NCBI GenBank assembly: GCA_020025635.1
Contig: JAHHRU010000015.1
Span: 1-51,631, forward strand
Source: Allofournierella sp.
GTDB taxonomy: Bacteria; Bacillota; Clostridia; Oscillospirales; Ruminococcaceae
Reading direction: 5' to 3'
DNA: 51,631 bases
Shown: positions 24,683 to 33,488 of the stretch, one piece after another
How positions within the stretch are numbered: the stretch's first letter is position 1
How the letters are laid out: every line of letters starts with the position of its first letter
The notes under the pieces: generated by a model
The model's input: the letters and a program-made list of their open reading frames with translations, nothing else
Database searches by the model: none
What the model was told of the DNA's origin: nothing
Program-made: the position numbers and the translations under genes

Positions 24683-25522
24683 TTAGTGATTTGCCCGGCC
24701 CAGTACCTGTCCCATTTTTACGGGCAGCTCTTTGCCGGTGTGTTTGGCTTTTTCCAGTGCCGGGTTCAGAACGGCCCGGTCTTTTTCCAAAAGCAGCACC
24801 ACGGTGCTGCCGCCATAGAGGAAAAGGCCCTTCTCTTCGCCCCGCACAAAGCGGGAGGCTCCGTGGTGGTTTTTGATTTTGCCCACCAGCATGGCGCCCA
24901 CCTCCACCTGCGTGACGGGGCCGAAATTCTCGGTCTCAAGGCAGGTGAACTCCCGGCAGTTGCGGGTGAACACCGGCAGGCTTTCCAGCGCCGCCGGGCG
25001 CACGGTGTGCAGCTCGCCCGGAATAAAATGATTGGGGCCCTTGGTGCCGTTATCAAGGTAAGCATAGCGGTGGTAATGGTCCACGCAAAGGCGGAACACC
25101 AGCGCCGTGCCGTTGCGGTAGCGCCGCGCAAGGGGGCTGCCTCCCAGCAGGTCGGACACGGTATAATAGCTTTGCTTGATGGGCAGCACCCGGCCCTTGT
25201 CGATGGGGTACACGCTCAACAGGCCGTCGCAGGGGGCGCACAGATCCTCGGGGTGCTGCGAAAAGGGACGCAGCGAGGGGCTTTTGAGCCTGCGGGTAAA
25301 GCAGTCGTTAAAGCAGTTCCAGCCCTTGGTCTCGTAATCCGAAAGGTCGATGCCGCAGTTTTTGATGAACACCGGGATCAGGAACTTGGAGGCGGGGCTG
25401 TCCAAAAAGTGTCCCGCCGCTTTGGAAAGGCCCCGGCCGGCCAGCAGCTTCAAGGCCATGCGGCCCGGCACGGTGCCGTATAAGAACCGAACGGCGCGGC
25501 CGTTTTCGTCTTTTTTTGCCAT
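24683..25522 (-). CDS. psd: Phosphatidylserine decarboxylase
   Basis: 279 residues. Makes phosphatidylethanolamine from phosphatidylserine at the membrane using a pyruvoyl group formed by self-cleavage. The cleavage site is FLYGGSTVVLLL: Gly-Ser with Ser239 becoming the pyruvate. The DHYHRYAYL segment carries the conserved histidines and PCDGLLSVYPID the Asp region. Length fits the PSD-B type. It starts 4 bp after pssA, with AAGAGGATAAAAG before the ATG. Confidence 0.95.
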   Translation of the reverse strand: MAKKDENGRAVRFLYGTVPGRMALKLLAGRGLSKAAGHFLDSPASKFLIPVFIKNCGIDLSDYETKGWNCFNDCFTRRLKSPSLRPFSQHPEDLCAPCDGLLSVYPIDKGRVLPIKQSYYTVSDLLGGSPLARRYRNGTALVFRLCVDHYHRYAYLDNGTKGPNHFIPGELHTVRPAALESLPVFTRNCREFTCLETENFGPVTQVEVGAMLVGKIKNHHGASRFVRGEEKGLFLYGGSTVVLLLEKDRAVLNPALEKAKHTGKELPVKMGQVLGRANH

Positions 25523-25526
25523 TCTT

Positions 25527-26225
25527 TTATCCTCTTAACAAGATGCGGGCAAGCAGCAGCAGAACGCATTCCAAAACGCCCACGCCCACCATGATCAGAA
25601 TGCCGCGGGTGCCGGGCTTGGGGAGCTGGATCTTGCTCAGGAACAAATATCCGGTAACGATGGCCACTGCCACATACACCAGCGTGATGTCGACGGGCAG
25701 CACATAGTGAACCAGCAGCACGGTGGGGAAGATCAGCGCCGCACTGGTAACAGGCAGGCCGATGTAGGTCTTGCGCACGCCGCCCTCGGTTTTCTGGCGC
25801 TCTTCCTCGGTCACGTTGAACCATGCCAAACGGATCATGGCAGCCAGCACATAGATCACCAGCACTGCGTGTACCAGGAACTTACCGGCATCTGCGGTCC
25901 AGCCGCCCAGCGGGCTGGAGAAAATGTTCTGCAAAAAGTCAGAGGTGCGGATCATGGCCGCGCCGATGCAGGCGGGCAGAACGCCGAAGGCCACAAGGTC
26001 AGACAGCGAGTCTACCTGAATGCCGAAGTTCTTTTCCATCTGGGTACGATTTTTCTTGGAGCGGGCCACCTTGCCGTCAAAGGCATCGCACAGGCCGCAG
26101 AAGAGCAGACAGATGCAGCCGATGTAAGGGTGGCCGGTGCCGGAAAGCGACACCACAATGCCGGTACCGGCACTGAGCAGTGAAAGATAAGTTAAGATCA
26201 CAGTATAGTCGTAAACACCAATCAT
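25527..26225 (-). CDS. pssA: CDP-diacylglycerol-serine O-phosphatidyltransferase
   Basis: 232 residues with about seven membrane segments. The CDP-alcohol phosphotransferase signature D-x2-D-G-x2-A-R-x8-9-G-x3-D-x3-D is present as CDAFDGKVARSKKN...FGIQVDSLSD. It makes phosphatidylserine, the substrate of the Psd encoded next. The start is the ATG at 26225, overlapping the stop of the flippase-like gene as ATGA. Confidence 0.94.
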   Translation of the reverse strand: MIGVYDYTVILTYLSLLSAGTGIVVSLSGTGHPYIGCICLLFCGLCDAFDGKVARSKKNRTQMEKNFGIQVDSLSDLVAFGVLPACIGAAMIRTSDFLQNIFSSPLGGWTADAGKFLVHAVLVIYVLAAMIRLAWFNVTEEERQKTEGGVRKTYIGLPVTSAALIFPTVLLVHYVLPVDITLVYVAVAIVTGYLFLSKIQLPKPGTRGILIMVGVGVLECVLLLLARILLRG

Positions 26226-27295
26226 TTTGGATTCCTCTCTTTTTGGTTTTTCCTCAGGAGCCACCGCAACACAAGGGCTCCGCCGCATAATACAATACAA
26301 AGATAGAACGAAAAGGATCGACTGATCAGTTCCAGATTTGCCGCCGCATCTGCCGACAGGATGCTGCCGAAGCCGTCCAGCATCAAGAAATCAGTCACAC
26401 CCATGCCACCGGGAATGGGCACATAGTTTGCACCCAGCACCGTGTAGCTTTGAAGCGCCCAGATGTCCAGCCCGGTACCGCCCGAAAGGCCCAGTGCCAA
26501 AAACACGAACACCGTTACCATGATCTGGCTTGCCCGCTGCAAAAGGTTGTAAAAAAACACCTTGAACAGCAAACCGGGCCGGCCCAGCATGAGTGACGCG
26601 CAGCTGCGGTATTCCGAAATCACCACCGCCAGCTTTTCCATATATTTTTGCGGATGCTTCACCAAACGCAGCTTCGCTCCCACCTTTAAAAAGAAGGCAC
26701 AGATGGAGTGCAGCAGCGCCTCGTGGCGCACCAGCAGAAAAAAGAAGAGTGCAAGGCCGATTTGGGCCAGATACCCGATCCCGATCAAAATGCGGGAAAC
26801 GAGGCTGAAGTTCCAAAAAAGGCCCGGCTTTAAAATAAAGGACACAAGCCCGATCACAAGGATCGCGCCGGTATACATAGCAAGGTTCAAAACCAGTGCC
26901 GCCGTTGCCGACGAGCCCTGAATGCCGTCCTGCATCATGAGCAGAGCGCAGGCCGGCTGGCCGCCGGTGGCCGATGGGGTAATGGCGGAAAAATAAATAT
27001 CCGCCGCTGCCCAGTTCCAGCTGTTCCTCACCTTGGGTCGTTTTGTAAATGCCGTACAGGCGGTGCGCACTGCAAGGCCCTCAAACAGAATAAAGCCCAG
27101 CATTCCCGCTGCCGCCATGAGCAGCCAAAAGGGTTTTGCGCTGGCAAGACTTTGGCCCAGTGCCTTGAGCGATTCCTGCTTTGTCTGCGCGGTCACTGCC
27201 CAAATACTGGCGGCCGCGATCAAAACCGAAATACAGCTCCATAAAACTTTGCTTTTCGCACTGCCGGTGCCGGCCGGCGTTTGTTCTTTTGGCAT
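26222..27295 (-). CDS. Lysylphosphatidylglycerol synthase TM-region / flippase-like protein (UPF0104)
   Basis: 357 residues, about eight membrane segments. ITPSATGGQPA and YVPIPGGMGVTDFLML are the two conserved motifs of the LPG_synthase_TM family, the MprF flippase half. The cytosolic aminoacyl-transfer domain of MprF is absent, so lipid movement or an unknown transfer is more likely than lysylation. It is first in an operon with pssA and psd and overlaps pssA by 4 bp. That context suggests a part in handling phosphatidylserine or phosphatidylethanolamine (inference). Confidence 0.88.
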   Translation of the reverse strand: MPKEQTPAGTGSAKSKVLWSCISVLIAAASIWAVTAQTKQESLKALGQSLASAKPFWLLMAAAGMLGFILFEGLAVRTACTAFTKRPKVRNSWNWAAADIYFSAITPSATGGQPACALLMMQDGIQGSSATAALVLNLAMYTGAILVIGLVSFILKPGLFWNFSLVSRILIGIGYLAQIGLALFFFLLVRHEALLHSICAFFLKVGAKLRLVKHPQKYMEKLAVVISEYRSCASLMLGRPGLLFKVFFYNLLQRASQIMVTVFVFLALGLSGGTGLDIWALQSYTVLGANYVPIPGGMGVTDFLMLDGFGSILSADAAANLELISRSFSFYLCIVLCGGALVLRWLLRKNQKERNPK

Positions 27296-27469
27296 AACAG
27301 CTCCCTCCCTCGGATCTTTCTACGCTTATACAACGGGCGGGGCTGCCCGGATATTTCAAAAGACAATTGATTGTAGCATATTCTAACATATTTTGGCCCT
27401 ATTGCACAGTATAACATAAAAATTTCAAAATCCGCCGGGCAAAATCCTTAAATCTTTCTGAAGACGGTT

Positions 27470-28693
27470 TTAAGCGTTCTGCTGCCGCAGTGCCTCGCAC
27501 TCGGCGGCGGCAAGCTCGGGCCATGTTCCGTTTTTAAAGAGAAAATCCGAACGGTACAACGCATATCCGTCCGCAATGGTCTCGGCCTGTTTTGCCTGAT
27601 CGGCCAGTGCGTGGCCGGTCTGCCAGCGGGCGGGGTCGTTGCTGCCGCCCTCACCTTCCCCGATGCGATAGGCTCCAAGGCCGAAATAAAGTTTTACGCT
27701 GGCTGCCCGTTCCAGAGCGGCCCACTCGGCGGTGATGTTTTCAAAGGCCCATCGGGTGTTGCCGTTTTTGGTGGCGAAGCCAAAGCCCCAATAGATCTGC
27801 GGCATCACATAATCCACATAGCCGGGGGTGGAAAGCCACAGGCCCACGTCACTGTACTGGCCGTCGTAATTGTTTTCCATATTGCCCTGCGGGCTTACGC
27901 CGAAGGTGCAGCCGGGGCGAACCTCTTTGACGGCGGCATAGCAGGCACGCATCAGCTGGTTCACATTGTCCCGCCGCCATTCTTCCAGCGAGCCAAGGGC
28001 CGGGTCGTATTGATCCTTATCAAACGCCGGGTCGGTGGTGGGATAAAAATAATCGTCAAAGTGAATGCCGTCCACCTCATAATTCTGCACGATCTCGGCC
28101 ACACCGGCGGCCACATAGCGGCGGGCATCGGCATTGGCGGGGTCAAGGTACACGCCCTCGCCCACCGTTTTTGCCCACTCGGGGTGGCGGTTCACCGGGT
28201 TTTCGTCGGCAAGCTCGCCTGCCGGACGGGTGCCGTTGAGCCGGATGCGGTAGGGGTTGACCCATGCTTCCAGGCGCAGGCCCTTTTGGTGGGCGGTCTC
28301 TACCAGAATTGCAAGCGGGTCATAGCCGGGGTCCTGCCCCTGCGTGCCGGTGCAGATGTGACTCCACGGAAAATACCGGCTCTTGTAAAAGGCATCGCCA
28401 AAGGGGCGCACCTGCGCAATCACCGTGTTGAGGCCAAGGTCCGAGCAGCTCTGCATCAGGGCTTCGGCCCCCGAGCGAAAGGCGCTTTCGGACGAAAAAT
28501 CAAAATTCTCCCATTCAAGATAGCTCACCCACATTGCCCGATAAGGTTCGTTCTGCGTGGGCTGCGCCTCGGGAGCTTGCTGGGGCATCTCGGACGGAAC
28601 CGAAGGTGCGGACGGGGCCGCAGCGGTTCCGCAGCCGGTAAAAAGCACAAGGGCACAGAGCACCGAAGCCAGCAGTTTTTTTGCGTTTTTCAT
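27470..28693 (-). CDS. GHL10-family (DUF187) glycoside-hydrolase-like lipoprotein
   Basis: 407 residues. A signal peptide with lipobox (LCALVLFTGC) and a Pro/Ala/Ser linker (about 22-48) are followed by a TIM-barrel of the GHL10 family: RAMWVSYLEWENF, VIAQVRPFGDAFYKS, LEAWVNPYRI, DGIHFDDYFYP (likely acid Asp pair), and PQIYWGFGF. Proteins of this family act on peptidoglycan or other polysaccharides outside the cell; the exact substrate is not known. It follows a membrane-protein gene by 37 bp and is probably cotranscribed with it. Confidence 0.9.
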   Translation of the reverse strand: MKNAKKLLASVLCALVLFTGCGTAAAPSAPSVPSEMPQQAPEAQPTQNEPYRAMWVSYLEWENFDFSSESAFRSGAEALMQSCSDLGLNTVIAQVRPFGDAFYKSRYFPWSHICTGTQGQDPGYDPLAILVETAHQKGLRLEAWVNPYRIRLNGTRPAGELADENPVNRHPEWAKTVGEGVYLDPANADARRYVAAGVAEIVQNYEVDGIHFDDYFYPTTDPAFDKDQYDPALGSLEEWRRDNVNQLMRACYAAVKEVRPGCTFGVSPQGNMENNYDGQYSDVGLWLSTPGYVDYVMPQIYWGFGFATKNGNTRWAFENITAEWAALERAASVKLYFGLGAYRIGEGEGGSNDPARWQTGHALADQAKQAETIADGYALYRSDFLFKNGTWPELAAAECEALRQQNA

Positions 28694-28730
28694 GGAGACC
28701 TCCCTTATTCATGGAACGAAAGGGCGTTCT

Positions 28731-29231
28731 TTATCGCTCATCCCGCTCCCGTTTGTACAGGCTGAACATGAGCCACAGTCTTGCGCACACCGCAAGCAGA
28801 CCGGCAAGGTTTGAGGGCAGCATCATGGATTTGACTTCGCCGAGGGTTGCCACAATGCGAAAGCCCATCCACAAAAAGTCGCCAAGGCACACCGCGCGGA
28901 ACTGCTTTGTGAGCCGCTCGTCCCGATTCTTTTCAAAGTAGGCGAAGGCGGGGTACACAAGGCCGATCAGCACGATCTGCAAAAGCGGGATGTTAAAGAA
29001 CATACTCGCCACCAGCAGCAAAAAGCAGCCGAACAGGCTGCGCTTATCGGCCATGGGGGTGCCGTGAACGCTTGCCAAAAATAGCAGCATCAGCGCGGTA
29101 AGGCAGAAGGAGGCGCTGTCCAAAAGGGACATGGAAATGCCCGCAAACGCCGCCACTGCCTGCACCAGAGACAGGGCCGCTGCCAAAAGGCCCATGGTAT
29201 AATATGTTTTTTTCGAGAGCTTTAATTTCAT
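28731..29231 (-). CDS. Small polytopic membrane protein, function unknown
   Basis: 166 residues with four or five hydrophobic segments and basic ends (MKLKLSKKTYY at the N terminus, SLYKRERDER at the C terminus), consistent with both ends inside. No family recognised. AAAGGGAGAAAACA precedes the ATG. First gene of a unit with the GHL10 lipoprotein. Confidence 0.72.
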   Translation of the reverse strand: MKLKLSKKTYYTMGLLAAALSLVQAVAAFAGISMSLLDSASFCLTALMLLFLASVHGTPMADKRSLFGCFLLLVASMFFNIPLLQIVLIGLVYPAFAYFEKNRDERLTKQFRAVCLGDFLWMGFRIVATLGEVKSMMLPSNLAGLLAVCARLWLMFSLYKRERDER

Positions 29232-29265
29232 TGTTTTCTCCCTTTCGCAAGGCCGGGTCGGGCCT

Positions 29266-29294
29266 TTTCAAGGCCCTTGCTTTCGTGTTATAAT
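29266..29294 (+). promoter_or_regulatory. Probable promoter of the MATE exporter gene
   Basis: TTTCAA (29266-29271), 17-base spacer, perfect TATAAT at 29289-29294. The -35 is weak and lies within the small inverted repeat GGGCCTT/AAGGCCC. Confidence 0.5.
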
Positions 29295-29390
29295 AAAATC
29301 GCTGCCGCCTTGTTGAAGGCGTACACGTTTTATTTTAGCACAACCGACCCTTGCCCGCAAGCTTGGGCCATGGATCAAAGGAGGTTCCTT

Positions 29391-30752
29391 TTGAAGCGTA
29401 CCACCGAACAAATGCTGGGCTCTGCCCCCATTGGACGGGTCATGCTGGCGCTTGCTCTGCCGGATTTTGCAGCCAACATCATCAGCTGCCTTTATAATAT
29501 TGTGGACCGCATCTACATCGGCCGCATTCCGGGCGTTGGCTCGGCCGCTCTCACCGGCGTGGGCGTGGCGTTCCCCATCCTCACCCTCATCACCGCTTTT
29601 GCCAACTTTGCAGGCTCGGGCGGCGCACCGCTGGCGGGCATCCAGCTGGGCGCAGGCCGCCGGGATAAGGCCGAAAAGATCCTTTCCAACAGCTTTGGCC
29701 TTTTGCTGATCTTCGGCGTGAGCCTCACGGTTCTTTTTGAACTGTTCGGCGGCCCGCTGCTGCTGCTTTTCGGCGCATCCGAGGCCACCTTGCCCTTTGG
29801 TGCCGACTATCTTTCGATCTATCTTTTGGGTACTATCTTTGTTCAGATCTCGGTGGGCCTTACCCCCTTTATTGCAACCCAAGGCCGAAGCGGCGTTGCC
29901 ATGGTGGGCGTGCTTTCGGGCGCGGTGCTCAACATCATCCTTGACCCCATCTTTATTTTTGTGCTGGGCATGGGCGTAAAGGGCGCTGCTCTCGCAAGCG
30001 TTGTGAGCCAAGCGGTGAGCGCAATTTGGGTGCTGTGCTTTCTCTGCGGCAGATCCACCAGCCTGCGGCTGCGGTTTGCCAAGCTCTCGGCCCCGGTGGT
30101 CAAAAAAATCGCCGGCCTCGGCCTTGCTCCCTTCATCATGGCCAGCACCGAAAGCCTCATCACCCTTACCCTCAACAGCACCATGCAGCGCTGGGGCGGG
30201 GACCTGTATGTGGGCAGCATCACCATCCTGCAAAGCATTTTGCAGTTCATCCTCATCCCGGTGCGCAGTGTTTCGTACGGCACCCAGCCCCTCATCAGCT
30301 ACAATTTCGGCGCGGGCAAATACACCCGTGTGCGGGCGGTGTGGCGGCGGGTGATGACCTGCTCCATGATCCTTTCGGTTTCGCTTTCGCTGCTTGCCAT
30401 TCAGTTTGCGGGGCCGCTCTCGCAGATGTTCACCACCGACGATGCCGCCCTCATTGACCTGTGCGGCCGGGGCGGACGCATCTTTTATCTGGGCATGACC
30501 GTGTTCGGCGCGCAGATCGCCTGTCAGGCCAGCTTTGTGGGCATGGGGCAGGCAAAGGCGAGCCTCTTTGCGGCCATGCTGCGCAAGGTGATCCTGATGA
30601 CCCCGCTGGTGATTTTGCTGCCGCTTCTCTTTGGCGGCAACCCCATGGCCGTTTATTGGGCAGAGCCCATTTCGGACGCAGTGGCAAGCGCCGTGACCCT
30701 TACGCTGTATCTAAAAATCCGCGACCAAGTGCTCCCCCCACGGGACGCTTAA
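29391..30752 (+). CDS. MATE family multidrug/Na+ or H+ antiporter
   Basis: 453 residues with twelve hydrophobic segments in two similar halves. The N-terminal PIGRVMLALALPDFAANII, then VDRIYIGRIPGVGSAALTGVGVAFP (quoted in part: VDRIYIGRIPGVGSAAL) and the second-half ISYNFGAGKY are the MATE pattern. It exports organic compounds against an ion gradient; substrates are unknown. Start: the AAAGGAGG at 29378-29384 lies after the in-frame ATG at 29370, and is correctly spaced for the TTG at 29391 (TTG AAG CGT ACC), so I use TTG. It is followed 16 bp later by a small hypothetical gene. Confidence 0.92.
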   Translation: MKRTTEQMLGSAPIGRVMLALALPDFAANIISCLYNIVDRIYIGRIPGVGSAALTGVGVAFPILTLITAFANFAGSGGAPLAGIQLGAGRRDKAEKILSNSFGLLLIFGVSLTVLFELFGGPLLLLFGASEATLPFGADYLSIYLLGTIFVQISVGLTPFIATQGRSGVAMVGVLSGAVLNIILDPIFIFVLGMGVKGAALASVVSQAVSAIWVLCFLCGRSTSLRLRFAKLSAPVVKKIAGLGLAPFIMASTESLITLTLNSTMQRWGGDLYVGSITILQSILQFILIPVRSVSYGTQPLISYNFGAGKYTRVRAVWRRVMTCSMILSVSLSLLAIQFAGPLSQMFTTDDAALIDLCGRGGRIFYLGMTVFGAQIACQASFVGMGQAKASLFAAMLRKVILMTPLVILLPLLFGGNPMAVYWAEPISDAVASAVTLTLYLKIRDQVLPPRDA

Positions 30753-30768
30753 CAGGAGGTGCCTTTGT

Positions 30769-31188
30769 ATGATGCCGATTCTTTCCATGCTGCTCATCTT
30801 TGTGGCAGCCGCCGCCATTATGGCCATTTTAAAAAAGCAGGCCGAGCGCCGCAAGAATACCCCCGGTGAGGGTGGTTTTTTGGAATACCGCACCGCCCTT
30901 GCCTTTGACGAATGCCTTGACGCTCTGTCGGAACATTCCCCCGAGGACGAATTTGAATACGAGTGCCTGCGCCGGCCGGACGGTTCCTTTGCGCTGCACT
31001 TTACCCTGCATAAGCCCACCAACCAGCCGGTGGACACCCTGTTTTCGCTGCGGATGGACGCAGGCAAGGAAACGGTGGTCACCCTTTATTTTTTGCGGGA
31101 AGCCTTTGGCTACGAAAAGCCGGTGTTCCCGCAGGAAATGCTGGATAAATTTCTGGCGGACAAGCTCCATGCCCGCCGCACCCGGTAA
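30769..31188 (+). CDS. Small membrane-anchored protein, function unknown
   Basis: 139 residues. An N-terminal hydrophobic helix (about 3-20) followed by a basic stop-transfer (KKQAERRK) puts the soluble C-terminal 110 residues in the cytoplasm. The soluble part has mixed alpha/beta character (DGSFALHFTLHKPT; ETVVTLYFLREAFGY). Not recognised. AGGAGG lies 8 bases before the ATG; cotranscribed with the MATE gene. Confidence 0.75.
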   Translation: MMPILSMLLIFVAAAAIMAILKKQAERRKNTPGEGGFLEYRTALAFDECLDALSEHSPEDEFEYECLRRPDGSFALHFTLHKPTNQPVDTLFSLRMDAGKETVVTLYFLREAFGYEKPVFPQEMLDKFLADKLHARRTR

Positions 31189-31201
31189 AAATCAATCGCA
31201 C

Positions 31202-31244
31202 GGCGGTGCCTTTTGCGTTTTTTGCAGAAGGCGCCGCCTTTTTT
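31202..31244 (+). terminator. Terminator of the MATE operon
   Basis: Stem GGCGGTGCCTT (31202-31212) with AAGGCGCCGCC (31228-31238), one T-G pair, then TTTTTT. Confidence 0.85.
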
Positions 31245-31302
31245 GCTCAAAATCGCCCCGAAGCTTAAAAATTCGCCTCTTCCCTTTTTGCGTCGGTTAT
31301 GT

Positions 31303-31308
31303 TATAAT
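31303..31308 (+). promoter_or_regulatory. Extended -10 promoter element of the tRNA gene
   Basis: TGT-TATAAT immediately upstream of the tRNA, with no clear -35; transcription would start about 7 bases before the mature tRNA. Confidence 0.55.
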
Positions 31309-31323
31309 TTTATAGTTCCATTT

Positions 31324-31400
31324 GGGCCATTAGCACAATTGGTTAGTGCGCTCGGCTCATAACCGAGTCTATCAGGGTTCGAGCCCCTGGTGGCCCACCA
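31324..31400 (+). tRNA. tRNA with CAU anticodon (Met or Ile2)
   Basis: A 77-base cloverleaf with encoded CCA. Acceptor GGGCCAT pairs with GTGGCCC, D arm GCAC...GTGC, anticodon arm CTCGG-CTCATAA-CCGAG, T arm CAGGG-TTCGAGC-CCCTG. The loop CTCATAA has a CAU anticodon. This could be elongator tRNA-Met or tRNA-Ile2, whose C34 is changed to lysidine. It is not an initiator tRNA as the first acceptor pair is G-C. The loop fits both, so the identity is open. Confidence 0.95.
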
Positions 31401-31406
31401 TAAAAG

Positions 31407-31451
31407 AAACACACGGGAGAGCAAATGCTCTCCCGTGTGTTTTTATTTTTT
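31407..31451. terminator. Bidirectional terminator between tRNA and kinase gene
   Basis: A perfect 16-bp stem (31407-31422 with 31427-31442) and AAAT loop, followed by TTTTATTTTTT on the plus strand. It ends the tRNA transcript and, on the minus strand, the sensor kinase operon. Confidence 0.92.
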
Positions 31452-32786
31452 CATCGGTTTGCCGTAAAACCGCATCTCCACAACGCCGCCCTGCCCGCTG
31501 TTTTGCAGCTTCAGCTGTCCGGCGTGATCCTGCACCACCCGCAAGGCAAACCACAGCCCAAGGCCGTGATGCCCGGTGGCGGCCCTTGCGCTGTCCCCAC
31601 GCCACAGGCGCTCTGTTCCATGAAGGATCGCCGCCTTATCAAAGCCGGGGCCTTCGTCCCGCACAGCCACCTGCCAGCCGTCTTCGGTCATGGTGCCTTC
31701 CAGCGCAACGGTTCCGCCCTTGGGGGTGTATTCCACCGCGTTCTGCACCACATTGCCCATTGCCCGCAGCAGGTGGCTTTTTTGCATCCTCACGCATCCG
31801 CTCAACTGCTCCAGCGGCACAAGCTTCACGTTTTTTGCCTGTGCCAAAGGCTGCATATTGCGGCACAGTTCCGCAAAAAACGCTTTCAGCGAGGTATCTT
31901 TCAAAGGTTCATCTTCTCCCCGAGAAGCCTCCAGCAAGCTGCTCACATACTGCTTTGCCCGGTCGTTGCTCTGCAAAATGGTTTCCACCATTTGTTTGTG
32001 TTCGTTTTTCAAGTCCTCTTCCAAAAGAAGCTCTGCATTGCCGCCGATCAAGGTGATGGGGGTTTTCAGGTCATGGGCAAGCGCCGCCATTTCGGCATCC
32101 CGCTGCTGCTGCGCCGCCCACTGGGAACAAAGAGACGCATCAAGGGCCGTGCGCATCTGCTCCATGGCATCCAGCGCCTGATCGAACTCTTTGATCCCGG
32201 CATGGGGCATCAAAAAGTCCAGCTGCTGCGCGCCTACCTTTTCGCTCACATCCCGGAACAGCCGCAGCTTTGCCACCAAGCGCCGTCTCAGCCACAGGGC
32301 ATTCAGCAGCCAGCACAGCACACAGGCCATTCCCAGTGTGGCCCACCACAGATACTCAAAGGGCGGCAGGGATGCCCGCAAAACCGGGTCTGCAAATTCT
32401 TTGCGGAAATGCCAGCCAAACACCGCACGGCTGCCGTCCGCATAGGTGTGCTGCACGGTGCCGGTGCTGTTCTGACCTGCTTTTTTTACAAGAGCGTTTC
32501 GTGCTTTTTCCTGCACGTTGCTCACGATGAGATTTCCGTTTTTATCAAACAGCGCATATTCGCCCAAAAAATCATCGCTCGGTTTTTGGAAGGCATCCGG
32601 GCTGCTTTGGAGGAGCTGTTCCACCTGCTGATTGCCCACGTGCCCCGGGCAGACGATCCGGCGGCTTTCCAAAAAGCTCAGCACTGCACACCAGATCACC
32701 CAGCAGGCCAGCATACAGGTCATCATCACAAAACCGAACCGCAAAAGAATGAAGGAAAGGCTTACGGAATGTCGTTTCTTGTCCAT
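31443..32786 (-). CDS. Sensor histidine kinase
   Basis: 447 residues. Two membrane helices (about 10-37 and 150-172) bracket an extracytoplasmic sensing region of about 110 residues. A HAMP-like linker, the H box ALAHDLKTPITLI, N box NVVQNAVEYTP, G1 DEGPGF and G2 GHHGLGLWFA follow. It phosphorylates the response regulator encoded upstream. The start is the ATG at 32786, which lies 25 bases inside the regulator gene. The signal is unknown; the linked esterase gene suggests a drug or envelope stress (inference). Confidence 0.93.
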   Translation of the reverse strand: MDKKRHSVSLSFILLRFGFVMMTCMLACWVIWCAVLSFLESRRIVCPGHVGNQQVEQLLQSSPDAFQKPSDDFLGEYALFDKNGNLIVSNVQEKARNALVKKAGQNSTGTVQHTYADGSRAVFGWHFRKEFADPVLRASLPPFEYLWWATLGMACVLCWLLNALWLRRRLVAKLRLFRDVSEKVGAQQLDFLMPHAGIKEFDQALDAMEQMRTALDASLCSQWAAQQQRDAEMAALAHDLKTPITLIGGNAELLLEEDLKNEHKQMVETILQSNDRAKQYVSSLLEASRGEDEPLKDTSLKAFFAELCRNMQPLAQAKNVKLVPLEQLSGCVRMQKSHLLRAMGNVVQNAVEYTPKGGTVALEGTMTEDGWQVAVRDEGPGFDKAAILHGTERLWRGDSARAATGHHGLGLWFALRVVQDHAGQLKLQNSGQGGVVEMRFYGKPMKK

Positions 32787-33436
32787 TTGTAACCCACCCC
32801 CCATACGGTTTCAATGGGGCTTTGCCCCGTGCGCTTGAGCTTTGCCCGAATGTTTTTGATGTGCTCGGCAATGGTTGCCGGGTCACCCTCTGCGTCAAAG
32901 CCAAACACCCGGTCGTAGAGCTGTTCTTTGGTGAACACCTGCCCTGCGTGGAGCGCAAGATATTCGCAGATGGCGTACTCGCCCTTGGTAAAGGCAATGG
33001 GGGTCTCCCCCACACTGGCCGACTTTGCCTGCATATCAAAATGCACGCCGTTCCTTGTGAGGGTATGGGTGGGCTGCCGCTTTTGCCGCCGCAGGTGTGC
33101 GCCCACCCGTGCCCGAAGCTCCGCAATGCTGAAGGGCTTTTTGATGTAGTCGTCGCCGCCCATGCCAAACCCCTGCACCACATCCGCTTCCTCGGCCTTT
33201 GCGGTCAAAAACAGGATGGGGCAGTCCACCTGCTCCCGAATGCGGCGGCAAAGTGAAAATCCGTCCTCTTTGGGCATCATCACATCCAGCAAGATCAGAT
33301 CATATTGACGGCACCGGGCGCTCTCCACCGCAGCGGCATCGGTTTCCACATCCACCTGATGTCCGTCCTTGCGCAGTGCCATCTGAATCAGGTTCAGCAT
33401 ATCCCGGTCGTCATCCACAACAAATATTTTGGCCAT
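32762..33436 (-). CDS. OmpR/PhoB-family response regulator
   Basis: 224 residues. Receiver domain with VVDDDRDM acidic pocket, phospho-acceptor Asp in LILLDVMMP (about residue 52), Thr in LFLTAKAEE and Lys in IKKPFS. A C-terminal winged helix (about 128-222; DPATIAEHIKNIRAKLK and VWGVGYKW) binds DNA. The stop overlaps the kinase gene. It begins 52 bp after the esterase gene, so all three are likely one operon. Confidence 0.94.
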   Translation of the reverse strand: MAKIFVVDDDRDMLNLIQMALRKDGHQVDVETDAAAVESARCRQYDLILLDVMMPKEDGFSLCRRIREQVDCPILFLTAKAEEADVVQGFGMGGDDYIKKPFSIAELRARVGAHLRRQKRQPTHTLTRNGVHFDMQAKSASVGETPIAFTKGEYAICEYLALHAGQVFTKEQLYDRVFGFDAEGDPATIAEHIKNIRAKLKRTGQSPIETVWGVGYKWTRNDIP

Positions 33437-33488
33437 TGCTCCGCCCCCTTTTTTTCATCATACCACAAATTGCGGCAAATGGATTTTT

